DNA of 64,000 nucleotides. Source: Amblyomma americanum (taxonomy: Eukaryota > Arthropoda > Arachnida > Ixodida > Ixodidae). Shown here piece after piece: positions 32,170 to 44,319 of the stretch. The stretch covers positions 152,527,868 through 152,591,867 of the forward strand of contig NC_135502.1 of assembly GCF_052857255.1 (NCBI RefSeq), in the 5' to 3' direction. The position numbers and the translations under genes are program-made. Position 1 is the first letter of the stretch; every line of letters starts with the position of its first letter. A model generated the notes under the pieces. That model worked only from the letters and a program-made list of their open reading frames with translations, searched no databases and was not told the DNA's origin.

Positions 32170-34490
32170 CGGCGGCGGTAGAAAAAGTCACAAAATTTGG
32201 CAAAGAAAAACGCACCTCTAGGGTCAGCTGGTATCGGTCGATGCCGCTCGCCTTCACGGACACATTGGTGCAAGGAAAACTTTGTTTCGAGGTAATTAGC
32301 ACTGCGTAATTGGTTAGCAATGACAGAAGCGATGTGCACACGTCTGCTCACCTCGGCGATCGCAGCGCCGCCAAATGAAATGAAAAAAATAGGGGAAAAG
32401 GAGTTGGTGCTGGAGCCAAGGGTCACTGAGAAATGATAGCAAAAGCGGTCGAACGGAAGATAAATGTATAACAGAATATTTAACATGAAAATATTTAAAG
32501 AAAACAGAATGTAACTAAGAAAAAGAAACAAAGAATAAAGCGAATACAGAAAAAGAAAAAAACAAAGAAATTGGTGGCTGACCAATTGGGAAGGTCACCG
32601 CACTCTAGTTTTCCTCTAGTGGTGTTGTGGTTTTCGAATTTGCGACCACCTTGAATAATATGCTCTTCAAAGGATCTTGGAAGGTGCGTTCCTGTCTCTG
32701 CATGATGGCCATTCAGTATCGAGTTCTCTGATTCTTCTCTTTCTCTCTACGTCATATTCGTTCTGGCAGAAGGAGCACTGAAGCATGCAAATAACCCATG
32801 TCAACGCGCATTTAAAGATATTTGTTAGATTGAACATGAAGATGATTCCCGTGCTTCCAATCGTAATGTCGATTTTTTAATGTCGGAAGGTCTTACATCT
32901 GTTTGCAGAGCTTTCACTTTAATACCTGCTTAATACGAGCGCACACATGACTCTGATAACTTGATTCGTAAAGGACATTTATTATTAAAAAAATACACGT
33001 ACGAAAAATCGTGGATATTTGCAATATTTTATAATATACATAAGATAAAACACGGTTCTTCTGCTCTAAAGTAAAGTCAGCAACTGCGAGCGAATTGCAT
33101 TTGTCAAACCTTTTTCCACATGCATGCGAACTGCGCCCAGAGATTGAGGCAATTAAAAAAGTTATTTTCGTGCTAGTTTTTGATCATTTGAGGACAATGA
33201 AAAGGACGTAAATGTAAGCTAGGGTTAAAGTGTATGCCTTACTGTGCGAACTGTGCCTGCAATTAAAACGAGGGCCATAAGTCATGCGATGGCAATGAGT
33301 TACTATATTTTCTATAGTAACTTCTGCTTCCTATTAGAAGAGGAACTATTTTGTCCACAAAGTGACACTCTCCTTATTTTCGTTTTTACATTTTATTACA
33401 TAGAAGCAGTTTGAATAGCACGGGCGAAAAAGAAAGGCGAGAAGGAGGGGTGGGCGGAAAGCAGCGCTCAGAACTTTTCGGGGATGTTCTGAGACCGAAA
33501 CTCCCCTGGCTAAACCCCTGCTACTTATTAAACTTGATGTCGCTGCTTTGTACAACATATTCGCAGTAATAAAATATCAGCGGCCTTTCTAACGGCCTAA
33601 TTAGGAACACGCGACAACATAAAGATGCAGCGTAACTCTCACTACTAAAATGATTTCTCCGGATTAACCGTTATCACTTAGATCCCTCGCATTACCTTTA
33701 AGTATGTGGAACAACAATGGGCAATTCCGAGTTCACCGGTCTTTGCATATATAATAATAGAACTGGCCGCCTCGTGTTTTCCCTCTTCCTATAGATCTTA
33801 CTTTCTGGCGTTACCTACCACCATAATTCAGAGTTACATAGGCACTTCCATTATGTAGGAACATGTGTCTGAGGAACTAATCGCGTTTGTCTAAACATAA
33901 TTCATTTAGTTCTTGAATTCTGTTCACCTGTCAGCAGTCATGAACGCGTCAATTTCCTCGACGCGAATTTGTTTAGAAAATCAACATCTTAAAACTACAT
34001 TTTACGGGAAACCTTAGATCGACAACAATGCTTAGGTTCCTGGAGTCATCATCAGACACACTTCGTAAAGTATAAAGGAAGGACAGGTAGCACTTCTATA
34101 GCACTCACTATACCATCTATTTAGCATCTTTAGCATCTATTTAGAAAAATCCAACACTTTACAAAGCCGTATATTAAAGAAAACCTGTACCCTTACTACC
34201 CGTTTATGGCTTTTCCTCATGCATGTGAACCTGCGCTGAGACGCAGAGGCACATACTTATGAGCAGACAGCCAGGAGCTAACTTAGAGCGTCCTGCTGCA
34301 TTCATAACGAGATACTCGAGTCCACTTCCTAATCAACAATATTCTGTGGAACTATATTCTAACGCTACTAGCAAAGACAGTATCGTAGAAATAGTTCCAG
34401 AGGCATAAAGGCTGTCGATCAGAAGAAACACAAACCTCACGGACACCTAGGCACCCACTAGGCTGCATAAGCATCCCTGTCCCGATATCG
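32170..34490. other. No gene recognised; AT-rich
   Basis: AT-rich DNA without family motifs. Open frames at 32154-32585 and 33346-33558 have low-complexity or unsupported composition. Confidence 0.5.
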
Positions 34491-34494
34491 CGGG

Positions 34495-34815
34495 CGGCTC
34501 GATGGTTGGTTGGTGCCGAAATGATAATCAGGCCAACCTGCGCACCCCGGGTTCGAATCCGACCGCGGCGGCTGCGTTTTTATGGAGGAGAAACGCTAAG
34601 GGGCCCGTGTGCTGTGCGATGTCAGTGCAGGTTAAAGATCCCCAGGTGGTCGAATTTATTCCGGAGCCCTCCACTACGGCACCTCTTCTTCCTTTCTTCT
34701 TTCACTCCCTCATTTATCCCTTCCGTTACGGCGCGGTTCAGGTGTCCAACGATATTTGAGACAGATACTGCGCCATTTCCTTTCCCCAGAAACCAATTAT
34801 TATTATTTATTAACC
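34495..34815 (+). mobile_element. tRNA-derived SINE (Ruka-like), near full length
   Basis: A tRNA-related head with a B box gggttcgaatccg (34548-34560), followed by a conserved body (gcggctgcgttttta..., cgtgtgctgtgcgatgtcagtg, ccctccactacggc), the module cggcgcggttcaggtgtcc, and an (ATT)n tail to about 34812. This matches my memory of ixodid tick SINEs. SINEs are Pol III transcripts copied by LINE machinery. The A box is degenerate. No flanking duplication was fixed. Confidence 0.8.
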
Positions 34816-36630
34816 TGCGCACCACTGAGCTCTGCGTAAGTTTGGAGGGAGAGGAGCGACAAACCACTCACCCCGCGTGCAAAAGATGAAATTCGACTAC
34901 TGACCTGCGATACGGGCCACGCCTAATTAGCCGTTGACCGGAGGCATGAGGCGTACACAAGTTGCGTAACAAATGGCTTTACTTAAGGAAGGAACAATAA
35001 CAAAATGTTGCACAACTAAATCCAAAGAAGTAACATACGTACACAGTAGCGACGGAATTAACAGGCACAAAATCAGTGGCAAGGCCGGGTCGCAGGGGGC
35101 GTCGGGCTGCGGTTGCTCGTCGCGAGGCTGATGGGGTCCTGCGGATACGGGTGAACTTGTGCTTTGCGTTTTCGGGTACGCCGTTGCCGCGCTCTACGCG
35201 TCAGACCACCGCTGACCACATTCCTGGCTGACTTCACTCACGACCGCACGCACCGAAATCTCCAGACCAACTGCCAGCTAACGATTTTCTCGCCGCCGCG
35301 TTCCCGTGAGAAACAAACACAAAAAAAACATTCTGGCTCCACGTACAGACAAGAGGCGAATTTTGAAATGAGTAAAAAACACAAATAAAAGCTCAAAGAG
35401 CAAGGCAAAAAAGCCCTATCCAAACGAGGGGAGTCGGAGGGGGTCAAGAAGGGTGCTGGGGCGTTCAACACGCCCCAGCATATTTCCCCAACGGGCAAGC
35501 GCTCTCTACCTACACGGCGAAAATGCTAGGAGAGGGCGGAGTGGCTTTTAGTGACCCCTCCAGAGTGGCGATGAGTCAACCGTCCCCAATCAGAGGGGAG
35601 GGGCAAAGTCGTCGCCAAGTCGGCGCCACCGCACCGCGACATGTTTCGGATAAACAGTGGCCCCTTGGCTACCACTGCCACAAAGCGAAAGACGGACAGG
35701 GCAGGCATGAACTTTGTGACAAGCGACCCATGAATGTAAGCTGGTACGTTTTACCCAGATGTTAGGCCTAGAAACATCTACACAGCGACAGGTCATAAGC
35801 ACAGATATCGACTTCAACTTTGACGTATTGACTTCCTTTAGCAGGATGTCTTCTAAAGTCATCTACATGATTTAATGCTCCACATGCTTCAATGCTCCTG
35901 CTGTCTGATACAATATACCAGAAAGATCTGAAAATCGAATTGATATTATATTTATTTACTTCTTCCTTGTAGGGTTATAAGCAAAAGAGGTGCCGATAAA
36001 GCTCTCGGGTACGGCCTGATAAAGCCGCTGCCCCCTTTCGCTTGGAAGCGGCTTAGCAGTAAAGGTTTTATTGAAAAAGGAATTTAGGAGTTTAATATTA
36101 ACTCATGATCAATATGATATAGACAAACGATCAACTAGACTGCACCTACAAGAGAAATAAAAGTTTTACAACACTCAGGCCATATTTACATTAACTAAAC
36201 ATAGGTATTGGCAACGAAGAGGAAGACTTGCAATTTAGCATACATTGCTCGAAACGAACTGTGGCAAACTGAAGAAGTCAAAATTATTGCACCTATATTA
36301 TAAATTTGAGAGAGAGGAGGATTGCATAGCTGTTGCTAACTGCCTCAATTTATTCGAGACATGGGGCTCTCAAGGTTTCTGCATCCCCTGTCTTGTAACT
36401 TGATTCACTGGCATGAAGCACAGCAACGTAACGCCTGTATTTTTATTTATACTTGTTTCAAGGGTAAGCCGATTTCAAGCGGTATTTGTACAAGTTACAC
36501 ATATGTATCACCCACATAGCAGAAAAAATCTCCACTTTGTGATCCCCAGAAAAAAGTTCAATCTTGACGACGAAAATTTCTGGGCTAAACATCCACGAAG
36601 CGGTTCCTTTCACCAAGGGGCATGCATGGC
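34816..36630. other. No gene recognised; includes a perfect 11-bp hairpin at 35454-35480
   Basis: The hairpin tgctggggcgt-tcaac-acgccccagca lies in a mixed GC-rich block (35040-35760) that looks like part of a dispersed repeat, perhaps an LTR. Otherwise there are only short unsupported frames and AT-rich DNA. Confidence 0.4.
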
Positions 36631-36639
36631 TAAATTACT

Positions 36640-37329
36640 TTCGCAAAGTAATTAAAATAATTACTAAATGTTTCCAGGAAATCTCGCAGATGTAGTCAAA
36701 TTAGATTGGAATTACTGCTCTCACAAAGTAATGACATTACATTACAATTACTTGCCAAAGTAATAAAAACATTTTTAAATTACTCATTATTTTTGACGCA
36801 TTGTTCAAAATTCCTTCAAAATTTTAGAATTTCTTTGTTTTCAGCGCCACTTACCTTAAAATATGCGTCAAAAATTTTTCTCTTCGTTGAGGAAAGGTAG
36901 CCCCAGTTCATTGCACAGCTTCTTTGCTGACCTGGATGAGGTCAACTTAATCAAATCATGTATAATTGCTCGTATTACTTTTCAATATAAAGTTCATCGT
37001 TAAAAGTGTATTGGCGTGTGCCGCTCTTGATTTCGAAGAATTTGTCGTCCATGTAAACAGCGGGAGTGCATCTACTGCTTGTACTAACGCTCATCGTCCT
37101 AAACATGCATCGAGACTGAGACAAGCTGCCAATTCTGGTGGTTAACTGACTCGCTCTAGAGCCATGTTCGCACATGTAAACTGCACGTCGCGGTGACGCT
37201 GTCACATAAGTTCCCTTGAGATAAAAATAGGGTTTCAAACCCGGCGACAAAAGGTAGTTTTTCTGAAACTCACATCTAGGTTTGTTGGTAGTCAATTGAG
37301 ACCATTTCAGTGTGGTGACGTGAAAATTA

Positions 37330-37400
<71 letters not shown>

Positions 37401-37910
37401 GAAGCTATCGAGATGAAAGTACTCTGTCAAGCGCTCGCAGTGCGTCTGTGCGTGGGTGCAACACGGCATACTATGGTCATGTATTTCTCTTAGTGGCCCT
37501 GCGGCGCGTCTATGTGCATGACCGTACGCAATGCTGGAAGATGCGTAGAACTCGCGTAGACTCTTTACCAAGGCAGTGCTGATACCCGTGGGCACAGCGC
37601 CCTTTCATGCACGCAAACCACTTCGCTGGAGACTGGAGTGCTGGCTGTTGCTGGCCGCACGTTTATCTTGCTTTCTAGACGCTCGACCCCACAAACGCGA
37701 GGCCATAGCTTGGCCGATACAAGGAGCAGGACGGGCACATTTTTCATCAAAAGGTAATTTCACTAGTAATAATACCTTTTCCCTGCAAATGATGCTTCTA
37801 AGTAATTGATTACAATACTAAAAAACCTGCCCAGAAAAGTAATATATTAATTTAAAACATACTGAGAAAAGTAATTTCATTGTAGTAATTTCATTACTAT
37901 CTTGTCTGCA
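36640..37910. repeat. Segment bracketed by clusters of AAGTAAT/ATTACTT motifs
   Basis: AAGTAAT and its reverse complement recur many times at 36640-36790 and again at 37745-37900, with less in between. Such motif-rich ends could be subterminal regions of a DNA transposon or MITE. I could not define terminal inverted repeats or a target duplication. The minus-strand open frame at 36975-37595 includes the (TA)n run and has no recognised domain. Confidence 0.35.
37333..37399. repeat. (TA)n microsatellite, about 67 bp
   Basis: Uninterrupted AT alternation. It lies inside the AAGTAAT-bounded segment. Confidence 0.97.
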
Positions 37911-38399
37911 AATGGGAATATTTAAGTAGGAATAAAAGACAGTGGAATAAAGGGGTAATTTTAAATAACATGGAACATACCCAAACCGACTTCCTGGCCC
38001 TTTTATTTGAGCAAGCTTCCGCACGATATGGCTCACATGCTCCACAATGTGTTAACAACTCGTAGATAAATAAATTGTTGACGACATCTCTACCTCGTGA
38101 ATGTAGTTTAACGTCGTGGCAGGACGCGATTGGTTTCTTCTCCAGACTTATTATAACAGATTGTGTTTTCTTCTGCTGTGTACGCATATGTTTAGAATCT
38201 CGACACTTTTTTCAGCGCATTCATGATATCATTCTTTTACTACATAGACAACTTGCAGTAAAAAGAGGCTTGTGCCATAATCTTAGATCTTGTGGTGTCC
38301 TTTCTTCGTTGTGTCCCGTTGTTTTATTGCGCTGTTCAAATATGAATTAGATAATAAGTTGAGCGATGGAGGGAATGTAATAATGATCATTACAGTACA

Positions 38400-38560
38400 A
38401 TATGAAGCTAACGGCCCAATATACTGCCCTGTGGAACGCCAAAAATAATTGGTTTTAAAATAAAAATCTGAAACTATCTGTCACTGACTACGAGATGAAT
38501 GGCCACGTTGCTGACATAAGAATGAACCCTCCAAAGGCAGCTTCGGAAAATTTTATTCAG
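38400..38560 (-). pseudogene. Relic of a LINE reverse transcriptase
   Basis: The minus strand reads FGVPQGSILG (about 38408-38436), the RT domain-4 motif, preceded by a stretch that could be the strand before it. Stops follow at once. It is an old remnant, recognised by a single motif. Confidence 0.45.
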
Positions 38561-40182
38561 GGTACTGATAACTTTGATAAGCTTAGTGACCTCCCGAATC
38601 AGGCTTTGAACGTACAAGAGATGAAAATTGCTATTAAGGCACTCTTAATCCACAAATTTAAAACCTAAGTGTCTTCAAGAAATACAGTCTGTCAGGTAAT
38701 TTCATTGCAAACATAAAAGCTTGGTCTGGCCTTACACATGACCAGAGTACAATACCACAACAGGAAAATATGCTGCGCGGCCCTTCTCAGTACTTCATAT
38801 CACCTGGTTATTGTTCGTTCAATGTTTTTTTCTTTCTCTTGCGAGTTTGTTTACTAGTTTATTATTTTTTCTTTGTTTTCCTTATTATTTTCATCTTTTC
38901 TTTCTGTTTTGCTCTTCCTTTATATATTTTTGTTTAATTAATCGTACCTACTTTTCTCTACTCCTCTGCGCCTCCTGCTATTTCCTACCCTGGACTCTTG
39001 GCTTCAGTACTTGTCCTCGCACACACTTCTCGTGGCAGTATCAGTCATTATAAGGGATTTAAAAGACGTTTATATTTTTCTTTTCGATCTATTATCTATG
39101 TCTTTCACTTTCACTTCCACGTATTTGGTGCCGCCATTGTGTTCGGCCTCTCTATCGTATTTTCTTCAGGTTAATCTAACTTCCCCTTACGCTGCCAAGT
39201 TCAGCTGGCCCCATACCTTGGCAAAATCTTCTTATCATTTTCGCGAACCATCCGCCTTCCCCATATACCCGAATTTCTTTCTGCACAGCCGGCCTATTTC
39301 TTTATCTCAGTATTGTAAGATCAACTGCACTAATATTCTTTGAATGCCACCTTCAGACCCCTAAGCCTGGACAAGTATTTTAAGTTCGTATTCCTCATCT
39401 CACCGCCCTTCTGACAGCGCACGTGTCTACAACTCCAGTGCTTCCTGATCGGAGGAAAAGCGCCGTTTAACTCCTGGCAATACTGAATACACATTTTCCA
39501 GAGGAGAAATCCTATTGCATAAGCGTTCGCCAGCAGTCTGGGACTGCGAATAAAACCTTATTGGCTTTCTTTTGTGCCCTCAAATATCCCAGGTTAGTAC
39601 TCTGTATCCGTTCTGTTTGAAATTCTGTTTGACAATACTCGACGACCTTTTTCTTTCTCCATTGTATTAGGTTTAATGGCGCTTAGGAAAGTAAGGCCAT
39701 TATGAGCCAAGCATATCACCGGAATGTGAGTTAACCTCATCGCACAAATATGCGGGTCGTTTGTAGTATTCAGAAACTGTGCGCAGACCTAAATTTCAAA
39801 CTATTGTGCGGTCGAAACGCACTTAAACTTGCAAAATGCAGCCAGCGGAACTCTCTCTTAGGGAACAGCCTGGCGAGCAACGCTGCCTACTGTGTTTTCG
39901 GTGCTCCTGATTTTGGTGGTAGATTTGACGCCTGGCAAGAGCAGCTGGTGCATTTGGCGAGAGCTTCACCACTGGAGCGAACGGCGCTAGCGTCGACCTT
40001 GCGCAGCAAGTGGGATCACAGGTCTCTTTTTAGTGTTTTAGAAGCGGATTATCAGTTGAATTTATGTGTTTCAAATGTTAAAAGTCACGCAACCGTCTGA
40101 AATTCTCCTTGTTAGTGACTGCTAGCATTTTACACTTTGATCGTGTGTCGTCGTTGGTACTGCTAGAGTTCAAGCTTTCGCC
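38561..40182. other. No gene recognised
   Basis: Includes a T-rich stretch (38820-38940). A plus-strand frame at 39750-40100 lies just upstream of the THAP segment and might be its 5' flank, but no motif supports it as coding. Confidence 0.45.
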
Positions 40183-40311
40183 ATGGTCGGTTAATGCTCT
40201 GTGCCTCAATGCCGGACTTTCCCTGCAGAACTAAGCGTAAGCTTCCACTTCTATCCGAAAGACAGGATGCTACGAGAAGCTTGGTTAATCAAGCTGCGGA
40301 TGGGAAAAGAT
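40183..40311 (+). pseudogene. THAP-domain first exon with an in-frame stop
   Basis: From ATG at 40183 the frame reads MVG, TAA (40192-40194), then CSVPQC and SFHFYPKDRMLREAWL. This is the C2CH THAP pattern: CxxxxC, FH.FP-like segment and the invariant-type Trp. THAP domains bind DNA and occur in host regulators and P-element-type transposases. The segment ends near GKDA with a possible donor (gtgtac at about 40314); the second Cys/His pair would lie in a further exon that I could not find. The TAA makes it a likely pseudogene, unless the start lies elsewhere. Confidence 0.65.
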
Positions 40312-40861
40312 GCGAGTGTACAGTCCCGGCCATAACATTACGGCTCATCACACCTTACCTAAGAAACATTAGGAGGTACTTTTTACCCAGCTTAGCGCAC
40401 GTCACTGGCGCGTTCACGTATGAACAGAAGACACACTCATATCTCCTCTACAGAACACGTGAGAAACATTTCAAGCGCTGAAGCATTCTTCGTAATATTT
40501 TGGCCACAGATGTACATTTTCGTGTGTGCTGAGACATTTCAGCGAACAAGATTTCGTCTATGGAGTTGGTGATAAACTCTTCGGTGAGCATCGTACAAAG
40601 CTGCCGTGCCCACTTACGTCCGCTCATGTCTCTCTTGGGAGCTAACGAAGGTTGATTGCTGACAGGATGGAAAACAATGGAACGAAAGAATGCAAACAAT
40701 GTTCTAACTTTTTTCGGCAGTAGATGCAGATTACATGTCGCAATGTTTCATAATATTTGTTTGTAATATGTAGAATTTAACTGAGAGCAAACTGTCTGCA
40801 GAGCAATAGACAAAGTTTAACACTTATAATCCATTTGTGAAACCAACGTTAATAATCATAC

Positions 40862-41111
40862 GCAGCTTTGCAAGTGCAAGATGTAGCAGTCACTTTCCTT
40901 CCTTTTATTTCTATCTCCAGTTCATGAGGTTCTTTGTTGACAGCGGAGGTCTTAAAGATAAGCCCGGCAAATTTGACATCATCTTTGCAAAGCTCCATGA
41001 TGCACACCACCACGTGCTTCGCCTTATAGACGACCTCCCTTTCTATCAAAAGCCGGGAGGTCTCAAATTTTCTCTCAATGAAGTAATTGATACTCGACAA
41101 CAGAAGTTTCA
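40862..41111 (-). CDS. Exon with a SWIM-type zinc-finger start
   Basis: Bounded on the minus strand by a strong acceptor (ttttttcatttcag before 41111) and a donor (gc|gtatga after 40862), open throughout its 250 bp. It reads KEPHELEIEIKGRKVTATSC, then TCKA: a beta-rich segment with CxC, the pattern just before the CxH of a SWIM zinc finger, as in many tick proteins with SWIM or YqaJ domains. The second half of the finger should be in the next exon leftward, not identified. SWIM fingers bind DNA or protein. Phase 1 at the acceptor. Confidence 0.6.
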
Positions 41112-43530
41112 CTGAAATGAAAAAAGATTCTGCAGCGTAATAGAGAAAAAACAACATGAACGTAGCCTTTAGTGGCGTGACAATTTCAAATGGCCGAGAA
41201 AGCCGCAAGCATGACAGAACATTACAAATTATAACCTCATGAGGAAAGGCTCAACAAAACTACTCTTCGCGGGGAACACACACATTCGCCCAAAGCTCGA
41301 ATGGCAATATGATCGCGGTCAATAAGCAAGAACGCGTGGCGTGAAATACAGCACCGTTACATTTAAATATTTCTCCTAGTCGTCTTCACCGTCGAACTTG
41401 CTTGCAACGAATAAGTTCAAGGGTGCAGTCGAACGGCGCCGTTTCCGCCGGCACCGCCCGAAAGCGCTCCAAACCTGTCACGAAGAAATCTTATTACCGA
41501 GATTCAGTGACCGGTTGCCTCTGACTGGTGGTGTGGCACCTTCAGTTTTCTCCATAGCATCGCCAACAACGCTGGTCGATGCACGGTCATTGCCACTTCA
41601 ACAATTCGCTCGCACAGTAGCGTGCTCCGCTTTTGCCTAGTGAGTGAGCTTGATGGCTCAAATTGAGCTTAAACAGGCCCAGAACCAAGTGTATTTATTA
41701 AATGAATACACTATTACTGCGCAACTAACCTACCAGGGAAAGCGTCAATAGTAGCAGTTAAACGCGCGTTATCCCACTTTGTCCGTCAGGCGCGCGTCGC
41801 CAAGTGGTGGCGCCACAGTATGTCCTCGCGCCCAAAATCGCATAAAATAAAGGTCATAGACCTGCCCGAGAAGAATGTTCCAGAGATTTAGATAGGAACA
41901 AAGGCTTCAGCCCTCGTTTGTCTGCTCCACGAGGCTTCGACTGAGTCTACGCTGAAAGAAAGTTCTGTGAATTGTAATCTTATAGAAATCCTTTACGAGT
42001 GCTTTTAGTTGTCCAGCTGAGTAGTAAAATAGTTTAGGCTGTTATAAAACCTTGCTTAATATATACTTAAGAAAAAACTTGTGGTACAACTTCAACTTAG
42101 CATTTTTCATAACCTCTCCAAATTTTGCTACTCCCCCTTTTGTTTCGTTTGCATCACCTATTTGATTCTGCTGAAGTAACGAAGCAGAAAGGCCAAGTTT
42201 GAGATGGAATCCTCTATTCTGGTCCTATTATTATGCTCTGTAATGATGTAAGCGTTGCAAAGCGACACTGGTATTATAGCTATTCCTAAATAAAATAGGT
42301 ACCGTTAGGATACTTGGAAAGCAAAGTTTTTTTTTCACCGCGCTAACCCTCTCGCACGCACTAGCTGTACATAGCTGTGTTCTTTTTCCGCACACTACTG
42401 TGTGGAGCTCGGACACCTGAACACTTCAGCACTCTCGCGAGGACTGAAAGCCTGCTAAAAGCCTCTTATACTTTTACTTGGCTGCCAGCCGAACGAAGCT
42501 GGCTGGGAAAAAGAAACTGTGTCTCGTTATGGACGCAGGGACTCCTGGCGTTCCGCATGGCCCATATCGCCGTGGGGGACAGCGGCACGAAGAAGACATT
42601 AAAGGTGGGTTTGACCGTATAAAGCGCCAAGTTACAGTGTTCACTGGATTTCGCTTACTGCAGAAACATATCGACGAGAAACTGTTCAAGGACACACATG
42701 GAAGTGACGCCACCCTTGGTGTATTTTCCCCGGTAAGAACCGCCTTCTAGAGCCGTGGCAATTTTAGATGACCAACCACTTAGGATACCGCCACATTTAC
42801 AGTAAATAAAATCGTTATTCTCAATATGCTAGCTTCGGCGCTTAATACTAACAGGTGGTGGTAATTTAACGGAGACAAATCAGAACGTCCGAAACGAACA
42901 GCCATAAAAAAGGGCAATTGATCATTAAACTGAAAGCGGTTTAAGGTTACTGGGCCAATTTGTTTGGTATCATACATTCTCCGGATTATTGAGCTTAAGT
43001 TAGCCTAGAAGCAATCAACCTGTCGAAAGCCGAGATTTGAAGAGTTCCTTGATTCGATGGTGGCGTAACTTTAAATCTTCAGCCGCACATTGACGCAAAG
43101 AAAGTCGGCATAAAACTAAAGATTATCTTATTTGTGAGAACGCGTAACCCCGCCCACTGACTTTGTTAACGCAGTTGCCGAGTCACGTAATTGAGCCACT
43201 GCCATGCAACTGGAATATCTTCCTCTGCTTATCTCCCTCTGCTCTACGCAGGCGCCTTCGCGAAGCCGCCCCAAACCTTCTGATCTGCACGTTTTGTGAA
43301 GGATGTCGCTGCCGTACTGCGCCCTACCTTTCGCCTTACGGGTGTAGCGAGACAGCTAATGAGTTTATAGTCATATGTAGTGTGATTTTCCCTACTTAAT
43401 ATTCATAGATTGCTCGGAGTCCCTCATACCACTTCTGACGCAGCTGGTAAGCAGCGCCGCACGTCAAATCATTCCTTTACCCGGGAGATGCTTGGTTTCA
43501 TGAGGTCGCCTTCTTGTATGGGTTCCGCCG
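41112..43530. other. No gene recognised apart from one candidate exon
   Basis: Mixed DNA with short frames. See the candidate exon at 42489-42732. Nothing else is supported. Confidence 0.45.
42489..42732 (+). other. Candidate coding exon, family unknown
   Basis: Open from a ttggctgccag acceptor to a strong cccg|gtaaga donor (GT at 42733-42734). The frame contains VMDAGTPGVPHGPYRRGGQR and VTVFTGFRLLQKHIDEKLF, with balanced composition. An alternative donor (attaaag|gtgggt) lies inside. No domain is recognised and no partner exon was found, so it remains a candidate. Confidence 0.35.
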
Positions 43531-43534
43531 ACTT

Positions 43535-44008
43535 CACACGCACGCACGCGCACACACACGCGCACGCACGCGCACACACGCGCACACACACACGCGCACA
43601 CACAGACACACACACAAACACACATACGCGCACACATACACGCGCGCGCACGCACGCACACGCACACACACGCGCATGCGCACACACACGCACGCGCACA
43701 CACGCACGCGCACACACACACGCACGCGCACGCACACGCACGCGCGCGCACACACACGCACGCGCGCGCACACACACACACGCACGCGCGCGCACACACA
43801 CACACGCACACACACACACACACACACACGCATACACACGCGCACACACGCACGCACGCACACACACACACGCACACACACACGCACACACACACACACG
43901 CACACACACACACGCACACACACACACGCGCGCACACACGCACACACACACACATACGCACACACACACACGCGCGCGCACACGCACACGCGCACACGCG
44001 CACACACA
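43535..44008. repeat. CA/CG-rich microsatellite, about 475 bp
   Basis: An almost unbroken purine/pyrimidine alternation of cacaca and cgcg units, with a break at caaac near 43618. Frames are open on both strands only because no stop codon can be built from these units. Confidence 0.97.
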
Positions 44009-44319
44009 ATCAGTGGGGTAGCAATACTTTCGGCTTGAAAAGTTTTGCTAGTGGCATGCATATAAGATATATTCCACTCCTTTTAGCTTTAAACTGGCAC
44101 TCGCTACTTGCATCGAACTCCTCTCCAGTTCAGCTTTCCTCAAGCGCTGCGCCAACGTTGCTGACCGTCCTCTCCAGCGGCGCGTTTTGCAGCAGCCGCT
44201 CCAGACGCAGCAAGTGCCATTCCAGCTCTGCTGCCATGCTATACTTCCTCCTTCCTCGGTAACACCGCCTGTATTTTTCCGATGGCAGCCGTGAGATAGC
44301 GCATTTGTACACTTCCACT

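Noticed and set aside
36975..37595. 206-codon minus-strand frame with a (YI)n block
   Set aside because: The centre is the (TA)n microsatellite and neither side shows a domain; treated as chance opening.
40837..41115. Plus-strand exon after a ttctatctccag acceptor at 40920
   Set aside because: The acceptor is the complement of the coding run on the minus strand. The minus frame has both better splice sites and the SWIM-type CxC motif.
43410..44061. Several open frames of 170-200 codons on both strands
   Set aside because: They are products of the CA/CG microsatellite, which cannot form stop codons; the residues are only His/Thr/Arg/Ala or Cys/Val/Arg/Ala.
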